This document shows, in pieces, positions 8,505 to 16,547 of a DNA stretch of 64,000 nt. This stretch comes from Pedobacter riviphilus (GTDB lineage Bacteria > Bacteroidota > Bacteroidia > Sphingobacteriales > Sphingobacteriaceae). The position numbers and the translations under genes were made by a program. The notes beneath the pieces were generated by a model. The model saw only the letters and a program-made list of their open reading frames with translations. It was not told the DNA's origin and did not search any database. Each line of letters starts with the position of its first letter. Position 1 is the first letter of the stretch. The DNA is taken from NCBI RefSeq assembly GCF_014692875.1, contig NZ_CP061171.1:5022001-5086000 (forward strand). The letters are read 5' to 3'.

Positions 8505-9075
8505 TACTATTTTTCTCTATACAAATCTTTAAATTCCGCTTCCCATTTTGGATGTAACTCTTCACTTTAAGCATATCGTAACCTGTAATGTCGGCTACTT
8601 CTTTATAACATTTTTCTTGTAAATAAAATAAATCTACGCTTTTTCGCTGTTCTTCGGGCAAAGTTTCCATACACTTTTCCATAATGGTAAGCTGCGTTTC
8701 TTTTGTGTTGTCTATATCCAGATGCACAAACTCGCTATTTTCCACAAAAGTATCGTCTATTGAAACATTATTTTGCTTCGCCGATTTTCGTAGCGCCATT
8801 AAACAATGGTTCCGCGTTAAAACATGGAGCCAGCTTTTAAAGTTCTGTACCTCATGTATTTTCAGTTTGGTTACCAGTTCCTCAAAAATCTGCATTACAG
8901 CGTCTTTGCTTTGTTCTTCATCTTTGAAGTAGTTTAAGCAAACCCCGAACACCAGATGCATATATTTATTATAAAGCGTGCCCAACGCGTCCAAATCGCC
9001 AGTATTTTTATACTCGGCAATCAGTTTGGCGTCGTCTTGCTGGGCATTCCCAGCTGTGTTTTTTATAAACCTCAA
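8497..9075 (-). CDS. ECF RNA polymerase sigma factor
   Basis: A 192-residue sigma-70 family protein. Region 2 is visible at about 30-100 (LYNKYMHLVFGVCLNYF, SKDAVMQIFEELVTKL, NFKSWLHVLTRNHCLMAL). Region 4 is at about 135-185 (EEQRKSVDLFYLQEKCYKEV, then a helix-turn-helix). No ATG fits the N-terminus; TTG at 9075 is the best start, with an in-frame stop 21 bp further upstream. It overlaps the anti-sigma-type gene by 8 bp, implying translational coupling and a cognate pair. Confidence 0.87.
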   Translation of the reverse strand: MRFIKNTAGNAQQDDAKLIAEYKNTGDLDALGTLYNKYMHLVFGVCLNYFKDEEQSKDAVMQIFEELVTKLKIHEVQNFKSWLHVLTRNHCLMALRKSAKQNNVSIDDTFVENSEFVHLDIDNTKETQLTIMEKCMETLPEEQRKSVDLFYLQEKCYKEVADITGYDMLKVKSYIQNGKRNLKICIEKNSSE

Positions 9076-9230
9076 AAAAATGGCAGCTATTTCGAATTAT
9101 CTTTCAAGTATAAAAAATATTTCTGAGTGATAGGACATAAACTAATTTTTTAGGAAGAGAGGGGCGCAAATTTTTACATTGCCGATTATTTTTTTAAGCT
9201 GCTTAAATATTATTGCCATGTACAAAGACT

Positions 9231-9238
9231 TATCTTTG
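9231..9238 (+). promoter_or_regulatory. Minus-7 promoter element for the DUF4197 gene
   Basis: TATCTTTG matches the Bacteroidota minus-7 consensus TAnnTTTG. The nearest TTG (9213-9215) is only 15 nt upstream, shorter than usual, so the minus-33 element is uncertain. The start codon is 49 nt downstream at 9288. Confidence 0.4.
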
Positions 9239-9287
9239 AGTGTAAAGATTATGGCAGTTATTTTGCTAAGCATGATTAAACACACAA

Positions 9288-10049
9288 ATGAAAAAGATCA
9301 ATATTTTATCGGCATCACTGGCTATGCTGGTATTTGCAAGCCTAAATGTTAGCGCACAGATTAAACTGAGCGATATATTTAAAAAAGTAACCGAAAAACA
9401 GGGTACCACAACTGCTGCTACCGGAACACCATCTACCTTTGAAATAGGACAGGGAATTAAGGAAGCGCTACAAATTGGTGTTTCTGCGGGGGCCGACAGG
9501 CTTTCGCTTAAAGATGGCTTTTTAGGCAATTTAGCTGTTAAAATCCTGATGCCACCTGAAGCACAAAAGGTTGAAAAAACGTTACGTAGCATAGGTTTGA
9601 ACAAACTTTGCGATAACGTGATTGTAAGCTTAAACCGTGCCGCTGAAGATGCTGCTACCGAAGCAAAACCGATTTTTATATCGGCCATTAAGCAGATGAC
9701 TTTAACCGATGCCACCAATATCCTTTTGGGTAATAATGACGCAGCTACCGAATATTTTAAAAGGGTAACCACAGCACAATTGATACAGAAATTTAGTCCG
9801 ATTGTAACCACAAGCTTAAATAAGGTAAATGCCACCAAGTATTACGGCGATTTAACTATGCAATACAACCGTTTACCTTTGGTAAAACCCGTAAACACCA
9901 ATTTAACTGAATACGTTACGCAAAAAGCGATCGATGGTTTGTTTATTGAAGTTGCGAAGGAAGAACTCAAAATTAGGGGGAACTTAAGCTCAAGAAGCAC
10001 AACCTTGTTGCAAAAAGTATTTGGCTACGCCGATAAGAAAAAGATTTAA
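9288..10049 (+). CDS. DUF4197 domain-containing exported protein
   Basis: A 253-residue protein with a signal peptide (about 1-24, ending VSAQ). The rest matches the DUF4197 family (IKEALQIGVSAGADRLSLKD; RAAEDAATEAKPIFISAIKQ; ATEYFKRVTTAQLIQKFSPI). Family members are periplasmic or outer-membrane-associated and their function is not known. It has its own promoter-like element and no obvious operon partner. A long antisense reading frame across it is a codon shadow. Confidence 0.85.
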   Translation: MKKINILSASLAMLVFASLNVSAQIKLSDIFKKVTEKQGTTTAATGTPSTFEIGQGIKEALQIGVSAGADRLSLKDGFLGNLAVKILMPPEAQKVEKTLRSIGLNKLCDNVIVSLNRAAEDAATEAKPIFISAIKQMTLTDATNILLGNNDAATEYFKRVTTAQLIQKFSPIVTTSLNKVNATKYYGDLTMQYNRLPLVKPVNTNLTEYVTQKAIDGLFIEVAKEELKIRGNLSSRSTTLLQKVFGYADKKKI

Positions 10050-10064
10050 TCTGTTTAATTGTGA

Positions 10065-10080
10065 TTCGTGAGGACACGAA
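10065..10080. repeat. Small perfect hairpin TTCGTG-AGGA-CACGAA
   Basis: A 6-bp perfect stem with a 4-nt loop lies 16 bp after the DUF4197 stop codon. No T tract follows on either strand, so it is not a standard terminator. It may be a repeat fragment. Confidence 0.45.
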
Positions 10081-10187
10081 CCGCGCCAAAGGATAGAATC
10101 GACAAGCACAATGTATGTATTAAGTAAAATATAGCTTCCCCACGGTCTCTGGAATAACAAAAACAAAAACTATTTTTAAAATTGCAC

Positions 10188-11126
10188 ATGACGAAAATCA
10201 GCACCTCAATAGTTTCTATCCTAATCCCTTGCGCCACGTTAATCGCTTCTTGTGGAAATAATAAATCAAACCAGAATAACACGAACAAAGCCGTTTTAGA
10301 TACGGTTTCTTTAAGCAATAAAAATTTCGCGTTAGCTTATCAGGATGGAGATAAAATTGTAGCCACGAGTATTGATACCATGAAACAGATTTCGTTCGGC
10401 GGTGCTACCGATCCGGCTATTTCTCCTGATGGAAATAAACTGGCATATACCCTGAGCGATTCTGCAGGGAACAGATCTATTTGGATTGCTGATATGGAAA
10501 ACAAGAGCCAGGGTAAATTGCAGGTAAGTAGCAATAACTATTACCAGGCCATGTGGTCGGCTGATGGAGGGGCGATCGCTTTCAATATTTTTAATGGTAA
10601 AAACCTATGGAAGATAGGTGTTATTAAAACTGATAATTCGGGCTACGTAATGCTCGATAGTGCATCTAAAATAAATGTTTATGCCCCAACCTGGAAAAAT
10701 GAAAAGGAAATCATCGGACAGGATCTTACCAAGCTTTATACTTTTGACCTTGCCGGAAAGTTAATCGATACCAAATTGATAGCCGATTTGATCGGGAAAG
10801 AATTTTCCATTACAAGTAGCAACCGCTTCTTTTATACAAAAGATGGAGCGAAACTGATTTTTAATGCAGGGAATACCGATATTTTGGATGGATTAACAGG
10901 ACCGAGCGAAGCAGTTTATGTTTTAGATCTGGCCTGTAAAAAAGTAACGCGTATTTCGCCAAAAGGTATGGATGTTCCTTATGTTTTTCTTACTGCCGAT
11001 GATCGGATTTTTTATAGCGGAGCCGAAAAACCCTTTACGCAAAGCAAAATATATGTTTCTGATTTAGAAGGGAATATTAAAACGGTAGTGGATAAAGGAA
11101 ACAACCCAACGGGTGCATTGAAATAA
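10188..11126 (+). CDS. TolB-like beta-propeller lipoprotein
   Basis: A 312-residue lipoprotein starting at the ATG (10188) two codons after an in-frame TTG. The signal peptide ends in a lipobox-like IASC, followed by GNNKSNQNN. The body has WD40-like (PD40) blades: DPAISPDGNKLAYTL and QAMWSADGGAIAFNIF, plus further FTKDGAKLIFN-type repeats. Such propellers are protein-binding platforms in the periplasm or at the outer membrane. The specific role is unknown. It ends 18 bp before the ketopantoate-reductase-like gene, so the two may share a transcript. Confidence 0.75.
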   Translation: MTKISTSIVSILIPCATLIASCGNNKSNQNNTNKAVLDTVSLSNKNFALAYQDGDKIVATSIDTMKQISFGGATDPAISPDGNKLAYTLSDSAGNRSIWIADMENKSQGKLQVSSNNYYQAMWSADGGAIAFNIFNGKNLWKIGVIKTDNSGYVMLDSASKINVYAPTWKNEKEIIGQDLTKLYTFDLAGKLIDTKLIADLIGKEFSITSSNRFFYTKDGAKLIFNAGNTDILDGLTGPSEAVYVLDLACKKVTRISPKGMDVPYVFLTADDRIFYSGAEKPFTQSKIYVSDLEGNIKTVVDKGNNPTGALK

Positions 11127-11144
11127 TCGGTTTATTGTATTTAC

Positions 11145-12071
11145 ATGCTAAATAAAACGAGAATTGTTATTGTAGGAATTGGTGGCGTAGGAGGGTATTT
11201 CGGAGGCTTACTGTCTAAGCAGTATGCTAACGGAAATGATGTAGAAATTGTTTTTGTTGCCCGTGGCGAACATTTAAATGAGATCCAAAATAAGGGTTTA
11301 ACTGTAATAAAAGGAAACGAAAGTTTTGTAACTAAGCCATATCTGGCTACCGATGATTATAGTAAGATTGGCGAGGCCGATTATATTATAATCTGCACGA
11401 AAAGTTACGATTTAAAACAAACCCTCGAAAAATTAAAACCCTTAATCAGCCATAGAACGATATTGTTGCCCCTTTTAAACGGTGTTAGCGCGACTGATGA
11501 AATTTTAGAAATCCTGCCCCAGGCAAATGTTTTAAAAGGCTGTGCATTTATTGTTTCCAAAATTAAATCGCCTGGTATAATCGAAAATTCTGGTAACATC
11601 CAAAAGCTATCTTTTGGTACAGATGGGCCACTTAGCGAAGCGGTTTTACACCTGAAAAATTTAATGTTTTATGCAGGAATCGATGTAACGGTTTCGGATA
11701 AAATCTCTACCGCCATCTGGGAAAAGTTTATATTTATTTCCCCTACTGCTACTTCCACGTCTTATTTCGATTGTACCATCGGAAAGGTATTGGAAGAAAA
11801 TATTGAAACTGTTCTGAAATTAATTGAAGAAGTGAAAAACCTTGCCCTGGCTAAAGGTATAACCATTAGCGATGACATTTCGGGCAAAACACTAAATACG
11901 ATGAAATCGATGCCCTACGAGGTTACCTCATCCATGCACCGCGATTATCTCAATCAGAAACCGCAAACAGAAGTCGAGTCGTTAACAGGCTACATTGTAC
12001 GCGAAGCAGAAAAACTTGGTACGGCTGCACCTACTTATCAAAAGCTGTATGAAGGATTACTTAAAAAATGA
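11145..12071 (+). CDS. Ketopantoate reductase family oxidoreductase
   Basis: A 308-residue NAD(P)-dependent enzyme. The N-terminal Rossmann fold begins with RIVIVGIGGVGGYFGGLLSK, giving the GxGxxG nucleotide-binding loop. The middle has CTKSYDLKQTLEKLKPLI and LPLLNGVSATDEI, both typical of the PanE family. The C-terminal helical domain has the substrate-site wording SSMHRDYLNQKPQTEVESLT. PanE makes pantoate for coenzyme A. Paralogues with other substrates are common and no other pantothenate genes are nearby, so panE itself is not certain. Confidence 0.83.
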   Translation: MLNKTRIVIVGIGGVGGYFGGLLSKQYANGNDVEIVFVARGEHLNEIQNKGLTVIKGNESFVTKPYLATDDYSKIGEADYIIICTKSYDLKQTLEKLKPLISHRTILLPLLNGVSATDEILEILPQANVLKGCAFIVSKIKSPGIIENSGNIQKLSFGTDGPLSEAVLHLKNLMFYAGIDVTVSDKISTAIWEKFIFISPTATSTSYFDCTIGKVLEENIETVLKLIEEVKNLALAKGITISDDISGKTLNTMKSMPYEVTSSMHRDYLNQKPQTEVESLTGYIVREAEKLGTAAPTYQKLYEGLLKK

Positions 12072-12194
12072 TCGGTATAAGTGTTTAAAGATCAGTCTAT
12101 TTTGATTGAAAATATCGATTTACTGAAAAAAAATAAGGAAAATTTAAAGTAATATTGAGTTTCATCCGTTTACTGGGTTATTAAGCAAAATTTA

Positions 12195-12746
12195 GTGCCA
12201 ACAAACGAACCTCAAAATATCATTTCAACGGTTGCCAATTATGGCAAGCGCTTATTCAGTTTCATCCGTGGAAGGGTGAATACAGATGAGGATGCAGAAG
12301 ATATTTTACAGGATGTTTGGTTTCAGCTTAGCAACCAGCCTGAAGTTGGTGCCATTGAGCAGATTAGTGGTTGGCTATATCGGGTGGCCAGAAATAAGAT
12401 CACCGATAAATACCGTAAACAAAAAGAAGAATCGTTAGAAGATTTTACTTTCGAAGGAGAAGATGGCGAAATCAATTTTAAAGAAATTTTACTTGCCGAG
12501 GCTTACTCGCCAGAAGAGGAGAGTTTAAAGAAACTATTCTGGGATCAACTGTTTCTGGCACTGGAAGAACTGCCGGAGAATCAGCGTTATGTGTTTGTTC
12601 AGAACGAATTGGAAGAACGCACTTTTCAGGAACTGGCTGATGAAAGCGGAGAGAATATCAAAACATTAATATCAAGAAAGGGGTATGCGGTAAAACACCT
12701 GCGTAACCGTTTACAAAATTTATATCAGGAATTTATTAACTATTAA
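12195..12746 (+). CDS. ECF RNA polymerase sigma factor
   Basis: A 183-residue sigma-70 family protein. Region 2 spans about 10-75 (RVNTDEDAEDILQDVWFQL, SGWLYRVARNKITDKYRKQK). Region 4 spans about 125-175 (LPENQRYVFVQNELEERTFQ, then a helix-turn-helix). GTG at 12195 is the start: an in-frame stop lies 39 bp upstream and no ATG lies between. Genes of small membrane proteins follow on the same strand, the first after 10 bp. No canonical anti-sigma factor is seen unless the adjacent 117-residue membrane protein has that role. Confidence 0.88.
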   Translation: MPTNEPQNIISTVANYGKRLFSFIRGRVNTDEDAEDILQDVWFQLSNQPEVGAIEQISGWLYRVARNKITDKYRKQKEESLEDFTFEGEDGEINFKEILLAEAYSPEEESLKKLFWDQLFLALEELPENQRYVFVQNELEERTFQELADESGENIKTLISRKGYAVKHLRNRLQNLYQEFINY

Positions 12747-12756
12747 ATTTGCAGAC

Positions 12757-13110
12757 ATGATGAATAGAAATTTTAATCGGCGCAAGAAATTTATTTTCTT
12801 TTTACCCGTAGCGGTGCTTATTGCAGCGGTATTGGGTTATGTGGTTATGTTTTTATGGAATTGGATTTTACCTGAGGTGGCACATGCAGGCAAACTTAAT
12901 TATTGGCAAGCCCTCGGTTTACTTGTGCTTTGCAGGTTGCTTTTTGGGAACTTTAATAAAGGTGGCCACGGGGGGCATAATGGTTTTCGTGAACGTGCCC
13001 GGGGAATGCGCGCTAAATGGGATTCGATGAACGAAGAGGAGCGGGCAAAATTTAAGGAAGAATATAAACAGAGATGTGGCGGATGGGGCCACCATCGCAA
13101 TAAGGAATAA
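12757..13110 (+). CDS. Small His/Gly-rich membrane protein next to an ECF sigma factor
   Basis: A 117-residue protein with two hydrophobic segments (about 10-35 and 47-65). Its soluble tail is rich in His, Gly, Arg and Lys, with GGHGGHNGFRERARGMRAKW and a Cys-Gly-Gly-Trp-Gly-His-His end. The central tail (NEEERAKFKEEYKQRC) looks helical. The His/Cys pattern could bind metal, but that is only suggested. It begins 10 bp after the ECF sigma gene, so it is a candidate regulator or sensor for it. I do not recognise a named family. Confidence 0.65.
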   Translation: MMNRNFNRRKKFIFFLPVAVLIAAVLGYVVMFLWNWILPEVAHAGKLNYWQALGLLVLCRLLFGNFNKGGHGGHNGFRERARGMRAKWDSMNEEERAKFKEEYKQRCGGWGHHRNKE

Positions 13111-13115
13111 TTTGG

Positions 13116-13146
13116 AAGCCTCGATTAAATTCGGGGCTTTTTTGTT
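13116..13146 (+). terminator. Intrinsic terminator after the ECF/small membrane protein pair
   Basis: AAGCCTCGA (13116-13124) pairs, with G-T wobble, with TCGGGGCTT (13131-13139), followed by a run of T. Confidence 0.75.
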
Positions 13147-13201
13147 TTACTGTCATTCTGAATGAGGTATCGATATCATTAACAGATTTTTAATAGAGTG
13201 G

Positions 13202-13321
13202 TCGTCTTTCCCGCGCAGACGGGAATCTTAAAGCGCTTGCATTACGATTATTCATAAGTCTTCCTTTTTTCAAAGGCATTCATGAGCACTACGTGGTTCC
13301 CAATCGAGTTGGGAATGACGA
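13202..13321. repeat. 120-bp element with inverted hairpin ends (family A)
   Basis: The left end TCGTCTTTCCC (13202-13212) and the reverse complement of the right end (13311-13321, TCGTCATTCCC) match at 10 of 11 bases. Each end folds: TTCCCG/CGGGAA (13208-13225) and TTCCCAA/TTGGGAA (13297-13315, 5-nt loop). It contains no coding sequence. It has the same design as the element at 17619-17685. It lies in the gene-free stretch 13147-13687. Confidence 0.65.
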
Positions 13322-13420
13322 TTCCTGATAGCCTAACATTTGCATAAAAATCAGGCATCATATTGATTTTTATGAAGTAATTATCCCTAGAAATGACGCA
13401 CCTCCGAAATTTATTAAAAA

Positions 13421-13447
13421 GATCCTTCGACTCCGCTCAGGATTGAC
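13421..13447. repeat. Solo end of a family A repeat
   Basis: Read on the reverse strand it is TGTCAATCCTGAGCGGAGTC then GAAGGATC. This resembles the TGTCA..CTGAGCC..GTCGAA ends of the element at 61061-61130. No matching second end is seen nearby. Confidence 0.55.
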
Positions 13448-13687
13448 ATCAGCGCATGAAATTTCTTAGTAAATAAAAAAATCAAAATAATTTAAAGTAA
13501 AAATAAAGTTGTCCCGTCTTCCTATATAAATAACAAAAACAAGAGTATTAGTGTTTCAACTTATTTAAGGTGAATTGATTACAATACTTTAAAATTATAA
13601 AAAGATGAAACCATCATGATTTTCAAAGCCCAAAATAACGGGAGAAATCATGACCGCTTCATCACAAATAAAAACATATATAAAAAG

Positions 13688-13954
13688 ATGAAAAAGATAT
13701 TAAAAACCATAGGATTCGGGATTGTACTTGGTGCAGTCGCTTTCTTCATACCGTTTGTGTTCAAATTTATATTGGCCATCATGCTGATCGGTTTAATGTT
13801 CAGAATTTTTATCGGAAGACGACGCCATTATTTCTATAACCGCTTTAATGGTTTCGAGAATCATTACAATCCAATTGTACCGATCGATAACCAATGGTAC
13901 AGGCCAAACGTACAAAGCACTGGAACGGTTAACAACATTAACGTAAATTATTAA
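13688..13954 (+). CDS. Small membrane protein of unknown function
   Basis: An 88-residue protein with one long hydrophobic stretch (about 8-38) that could form one or two spans, then RRRHYFYNRF and a polar tail. A longer frame opens at 13616, but the ATG at 13688 starts with a natural MKKILKTIGFG membrane N-terminus, while the extra 24 residues are polar and unlike a leader. It ends 5 bp before the next small gene, implying co-transcription. I do not recognise the family. Confidence 0.6.
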   Translation: MKKILKTIGFGIVLGAVAFFIPFVFKFILAIMLIGLMFRIFIGRRRHYFYNRFNGFENHYNPIVPIDNQWYRPNVQSTGTVNNINVNY

Positions 13955-13959
13955 CAGCC

Positions 13960-14199
13960 ATGAGAGCATTTAGAATATTATTGGCATTGGCTGTTGCCGC
14001 AGGGACTTTTTACAGCTTAAATGTACTTGCCGTTCAGAATGGATACCGCGATCGGTTAGATTTTAAAAACAGACACTATCGTGATGATTGCCAGCAAGAA
14101 CGTCATAGAAACCATAGTTACAGTCACCATAGCGCCAAAACTGATGATAACAAGATTGAGATTGGCCTTATTGATAGTGTAAACAAAGTAAATAAATAG
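13960..14199 (+). CDS. Small exported His-rich protein of unknown function
   Basis: A 79-residue protein with an N-terminal hydrophobic segment (about 4-25), either a signal peptide or an anchor. A charged tail with many His, Arg and Asp residues follows (RHYRDDCQQERHRNHSYSHH). It sits 5 bp after one gene and 4 bp before the next, so it is part of a tight operon. No family is recognised. Confidence 0.6.
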   Translation: MRAFRILLALAVAAGTFYSLNVLAVQNGYRDRLDFKNRHYRDDCQQERHRNHSYSHHSAKTDDNKIEIGLIDSVNKVNK

Positions 14200-14203
14200 C
14201 GCG

Positions 14204-14596
14204 ATGTCACAGGTACTTTTTTTAAGCGATCCATCTCAGGCTGATGTTAGTCCGATTTTGGGTATGGCAAACGAACTGATTACCCGTGGGGAGAAGGTAA
14301 CTTTTTTTAGTTCGGATGAATTTAAAGCCCCTATAGAACAAATTGGCGCAGACTTTAAAGCCTACAATCAGGAACTGAATATTTTTCAAGGTAAAAAGGC
14401 GATTGACGAAGAAGAAAAACCTAAATCGGGATTGATCAGTGCGCTACTTGAACCCATGAAATTTATCGATGATATTTTGGTTCAGATAAGGGGCTTAAAA
14501 TTTGATTATGCCGTTTTCTCGCCATCGTACCCCTATGCAAATATTATTACACAGCTATTGGGTATTCCTAAAACGGAGCAGGTGGCCTACAGCTAA
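14204..14596 (+). pseudogene. Truncated GT1-type glycosyltransferase (N-terminal fragment)
   Basis: The 130 residues look like the N-terminal domain of a macrolide-type (GT1) glycosyltransferase: VLFLSDPSQADVSPILGMAN, RGEKVTFFSSDEFKAPIEQI and FDYAVFSPSYPYANIITQLL. Full members have about 390-430 residues, with the sugar-nucleotide site in the C-terminal half. Here that half is absent: the frame stops at 14596 and hsp20 starts 53 bp later. It is either a remnant or a stand-alone acceptor-domain protein. The tight spacing upstream (4 bp) suggests it is still transcribed. A perfect 16-bp palindrome begins right after the stop codon. Confidence 0.6.
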
Positions 14597-14597
14597 A

Positions 14598-14613
14598 ATT
14601 GGCTTAAGCCAAT
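14598..14613. repeat. Perfect 16-bp palindrome between the glycosyltransferase fragment and hsp20
   Basis: ATTGGCTTAAGCCAAT reads the same on both strands. It lies 36 bp upstream of the hsp20 start. It could be an operator, a weak hairpin (6-bp stem, TTAA loop) or the scar of the deletion that truncated the glycosyltransferase. Confidence 0.6.
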
Positions 14614-14649
14614 AAATTAACAGAATAAATAACAATTAAATTAAACAAG

Positions 14650-15102
14650 ATGTACAACGAACATAGATGCCGTTCGGGCAAGATGCATAGTCGCTTCGGC
14701 GCAGGAGAGGGAAGATTCGGAAGGCCCTTTGGTGGACCTTTCGGTCATTACAAACACAATATGTTTAATCAGGCTTTTAGAAAAGTACCTGTTAACATAG
14801 AAGAAACAGAAACGAGCTTTATTATTGAACTTTTTGCACCAGCCTTGGTTAAAGAGAATTTAAAGGTGGTTACCAAAGATGATGTATTAACCATTTCCTA
14901 CCAAGCCAAAGAAGAAGCAGATTCGGCTAAAAAGTATAGCCGTAGAGAGTATAGCAATGGTACTTTCGAAAGGGCTTTTGGCTTAAACGGAAAAGTTTTA
15001 GTAGAAAATATTTCGGCCAGTTATGCTGATGGAATTTTAAAGGTTTACTTACCTAAAAACCCTGAAACGAATACACCAGAGAAAGATATTCTGGTAGACT
15101 AA
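14650..15102 (+). CDS. Hsp20/alpha-crystallin small heat shock protein
   Basis: A 150-residue small heat shock protein, an ATP-independent holdase. The N-terminal arm (1-40) is rich in Gly, Arg, Phe and His. The alpha-crystallin domain (about 48-140) shows VPVNIEETETSFIIELFAPA, DDVLTISYQAK, EYSNGTFERAFGL and ASYADGILKVYLPK. It closes the run of small genes after the second ECF sigma factor. This placement suggests an envelope or protein stress response, but that is an inference from neighbours. Confidence 0.9.
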   Translation: MYNEHRCRSGKMHSRFGAGEGRFGRPFGGPFGHYKHNMFNQAFRKVPVNIEETETSFIIELFAPALVKENLKVVTKDDVLTISYQAKEEADSAKKYSRREYSNGTFERAFGLNGKVLVENISASYADGILKVYLPKNPETNTPEKDILVD

Positions 15103-15123
15103 GTTTCGTCTATTATAATTTCC

Positions 15124-15165
15124 AAGCCCCGATTGTTTTAAAGCAGTTGGGGCTATTTTGTTTTA
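15124..15165 (+). terminator. Probable terminator after hsp20
   Basis: AGCCCC (15125-15130) pairs with GGGGCT (15149-15154); part of the intervening GATTG/CAGTT can extend the stem. T-rich sequence follows. Confidence 0.7.
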
Positions 15166-15232
15166 TTGCGAGAGAAAAGGATCATCCAATATTGCTTTTC
15201 GAATAATTAAGCAAGCGGATATTAAATGTGGT

Positions 15233-15263
15233 TTGCTATTAGCGGTATTTTAAGGTACTTTTG
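15233..15263 (+). promoter_or_regulatory. Bacteroidota-type promoter for the DEAD-box helicase
   Basis: TTG (15233-15235), 20-nt spacer, TACTTTTG (15256-15263): a full match to the TTG/TAnnTTTG promoter of Bacteroidota. The TTG start codon lies 23 nt further on. Confidence 0.7.
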
Positions 15264-15286
15264 CTAAAAGACATAAACACAATAGA

Positions 15287-16507
15287 TTGAATTTTAACGA
15301 CTTTAATTTTAACCCCGATTTATACGAAGGCTTAATGGCCATGGGGTATAAAAGCGCTACTCCAATACAAGAACAAGCCATCCCGGTAATTTTAGATAAT
15401 CATGATCTGATTGCCTGCGCTCAAACTGGTACAGGAAAAACGGCCAGCTACCTTTTGCCCGTAATGGATAAAATTAGCAAAGCTGCCGATAGGCACAATA
15501 ATACCTTGATTCTGGCTCCAACACGCGAGCTTGCACAACAGATAGATTTACAGGTAGAAGCTTTGGCTTATTTTACCAATATCAGTTCTTTAGCGGTTTA
15601 CGGTGGGGGAGATGGTATCGCTTACGAACAGCAAAAACGTTCTATGCGCGAAGGCGTAGATATTATTATTGCCACTCCGGGCAGATTAATGGCACATTTA
15701 TCTTCAGGGGTGTTAAAACTGGAACATTTGCAGCATTTAATTTTAGATGAAGCAGATAGAATGCTGGATATGGGCTTTTACGATGACATTATCCGAATTA
15801 TTAGCTACCTGCCAAAGAAAAGGCAAACGCTTTTATTTTCGGCTACAATGGCACCGAAAATAAGAACCATGGCGGGTAAGATTTTGCACGAACCGAAGCA
15901 GATTACCATTTCAATTGCTAAACCTGCCGAGGGGATCGATCAACAGTCCTATAACATACACGACCAGCAGAAACAGGCCTTGTTAACAGATATTTTTAAA
16001 AGCGGACAATACAAAAGCAGTATCATTTTCGTTTCGACCAAAGAAAAAGTAAAAGCTTTATACAAAACCTTTAAAGGATTGGGCATTAAAGCCGAAGCTT
16101 TTCACTCCGATTTGGGACAGAAAGAGCGTGAAGATATTTTACTGGCTTTCAAAAATCGTAGGTTGCCAATTTTAATCGGAACAGATGTGTTATCTCGCGG
16201 TATCGATGTAGAAGGGATCGACTTGGTAATCAATTATGATGTTCCTGGTGATCCGGCCGATTATGTACACCGCATTGGGCGTACTGCAAGAGCTGCAACC
16301 AAAGGAACGGCGATTACCTTGATTAACGGAAGAGATAAGCGCAAGTTCGATAACATCGAAAAATTAATCGAGAAGCAAGTTCCCCGCATGCCTCTGCCAG
16401 AAAGCATAGCTGCAATAGAAATTACACATGTAGAGGAAAAGCGGCCTCAACATAAGGGCAAAAAAAAGGTTTGGCACAAAAAGAAAAAACCAAAACCTTC
16501 TGTATAA
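15287..16507 (+). CDS. DEAD-box RNA helicase
   Basis: A 406-residue ATP-dependent RNA helicase. Motifs in order: Q motif ATPIQEQAIP (24-33), motif I AQTGTGKT (45-52), PTRELAQQ, DEAD (154-157), SAT (185-187), then in domain 2 GTDVLSRGID and HRIGRTARA. The tail (about 385-406) is Lys-rich (KGKKKVWHKKKKPKPSV), useful for binding RNA. The start is TTG at 15287; it gives the usual MNFNDFNF N-terminus, has a good promoter 23 nt upstream, and no ATG fits. Such RhlE-like helicases act in ribosome assembly or cold adaptation. A terminator follows. Confidence 0.93.
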   Translation: MNFNDFNFNPDLYEGLMAMGYKSATPIQEQAIPVILDNHDLIACAQTGTGKTASYLLPVMDKISKAADRHNNTLILAPTRELAQQIDLQVEALAYFTNISSLAVYGGGDGIAYEQQKRSMREGVDIIIATPGRLMAHLSSGVLKLEHLQHLILDEADRMLDMGFYDDIIRIISYLPKKRQTLLFSATMAPKIRTMAGKILHEPKQITISIAKPAEGIDQQSYNIHDQQKQALLTDIFKSGQYKSSIIFVSTKEKVKALYKTFKGLGIKAEAFHSDLGQKEREDILLAFKNRRLPILIGTDVLSRGIDVEGIDLVINYDVPGDPADYVHRIGRTARAATKGTAITLINGRDKRKFDNIEKLIEKQVPRMPLPESIAAIEITHVEEKRPQHKGKKKVWHKKKKPKPSV

Positions 16508-16512
16508 TATTT

Positions 16513-16547
16513 AAAACGCCATAAGTACATTTCTTATTGGCGTTTTT
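16513..16547 (+). terminator. Terminator of the helicase gene, overlapping the next promoter
   Basis: AAAACGCCATAAG (16513-16525) pairs with CTTATTGGCGTTTT (16533-16546), with one bulged base, and ends in T. The TTG minus-33 of the next gene (16537-16539) lies inside its right arm. Confidence 0.82.

Noticed and set aside
9266..9838. 190-residue reverse frame opposite the DUF4197 gene
   Set aside because: The forward frame has a signal peptide and matches a family. The reverse frame is a low-complexity codon shadow.
13616..13687. N-terminal extension of the small membrane protein
   Set aside because: The extra 24 residues are polar and the ATG at 13688 begins a normal membrane N-terminus.
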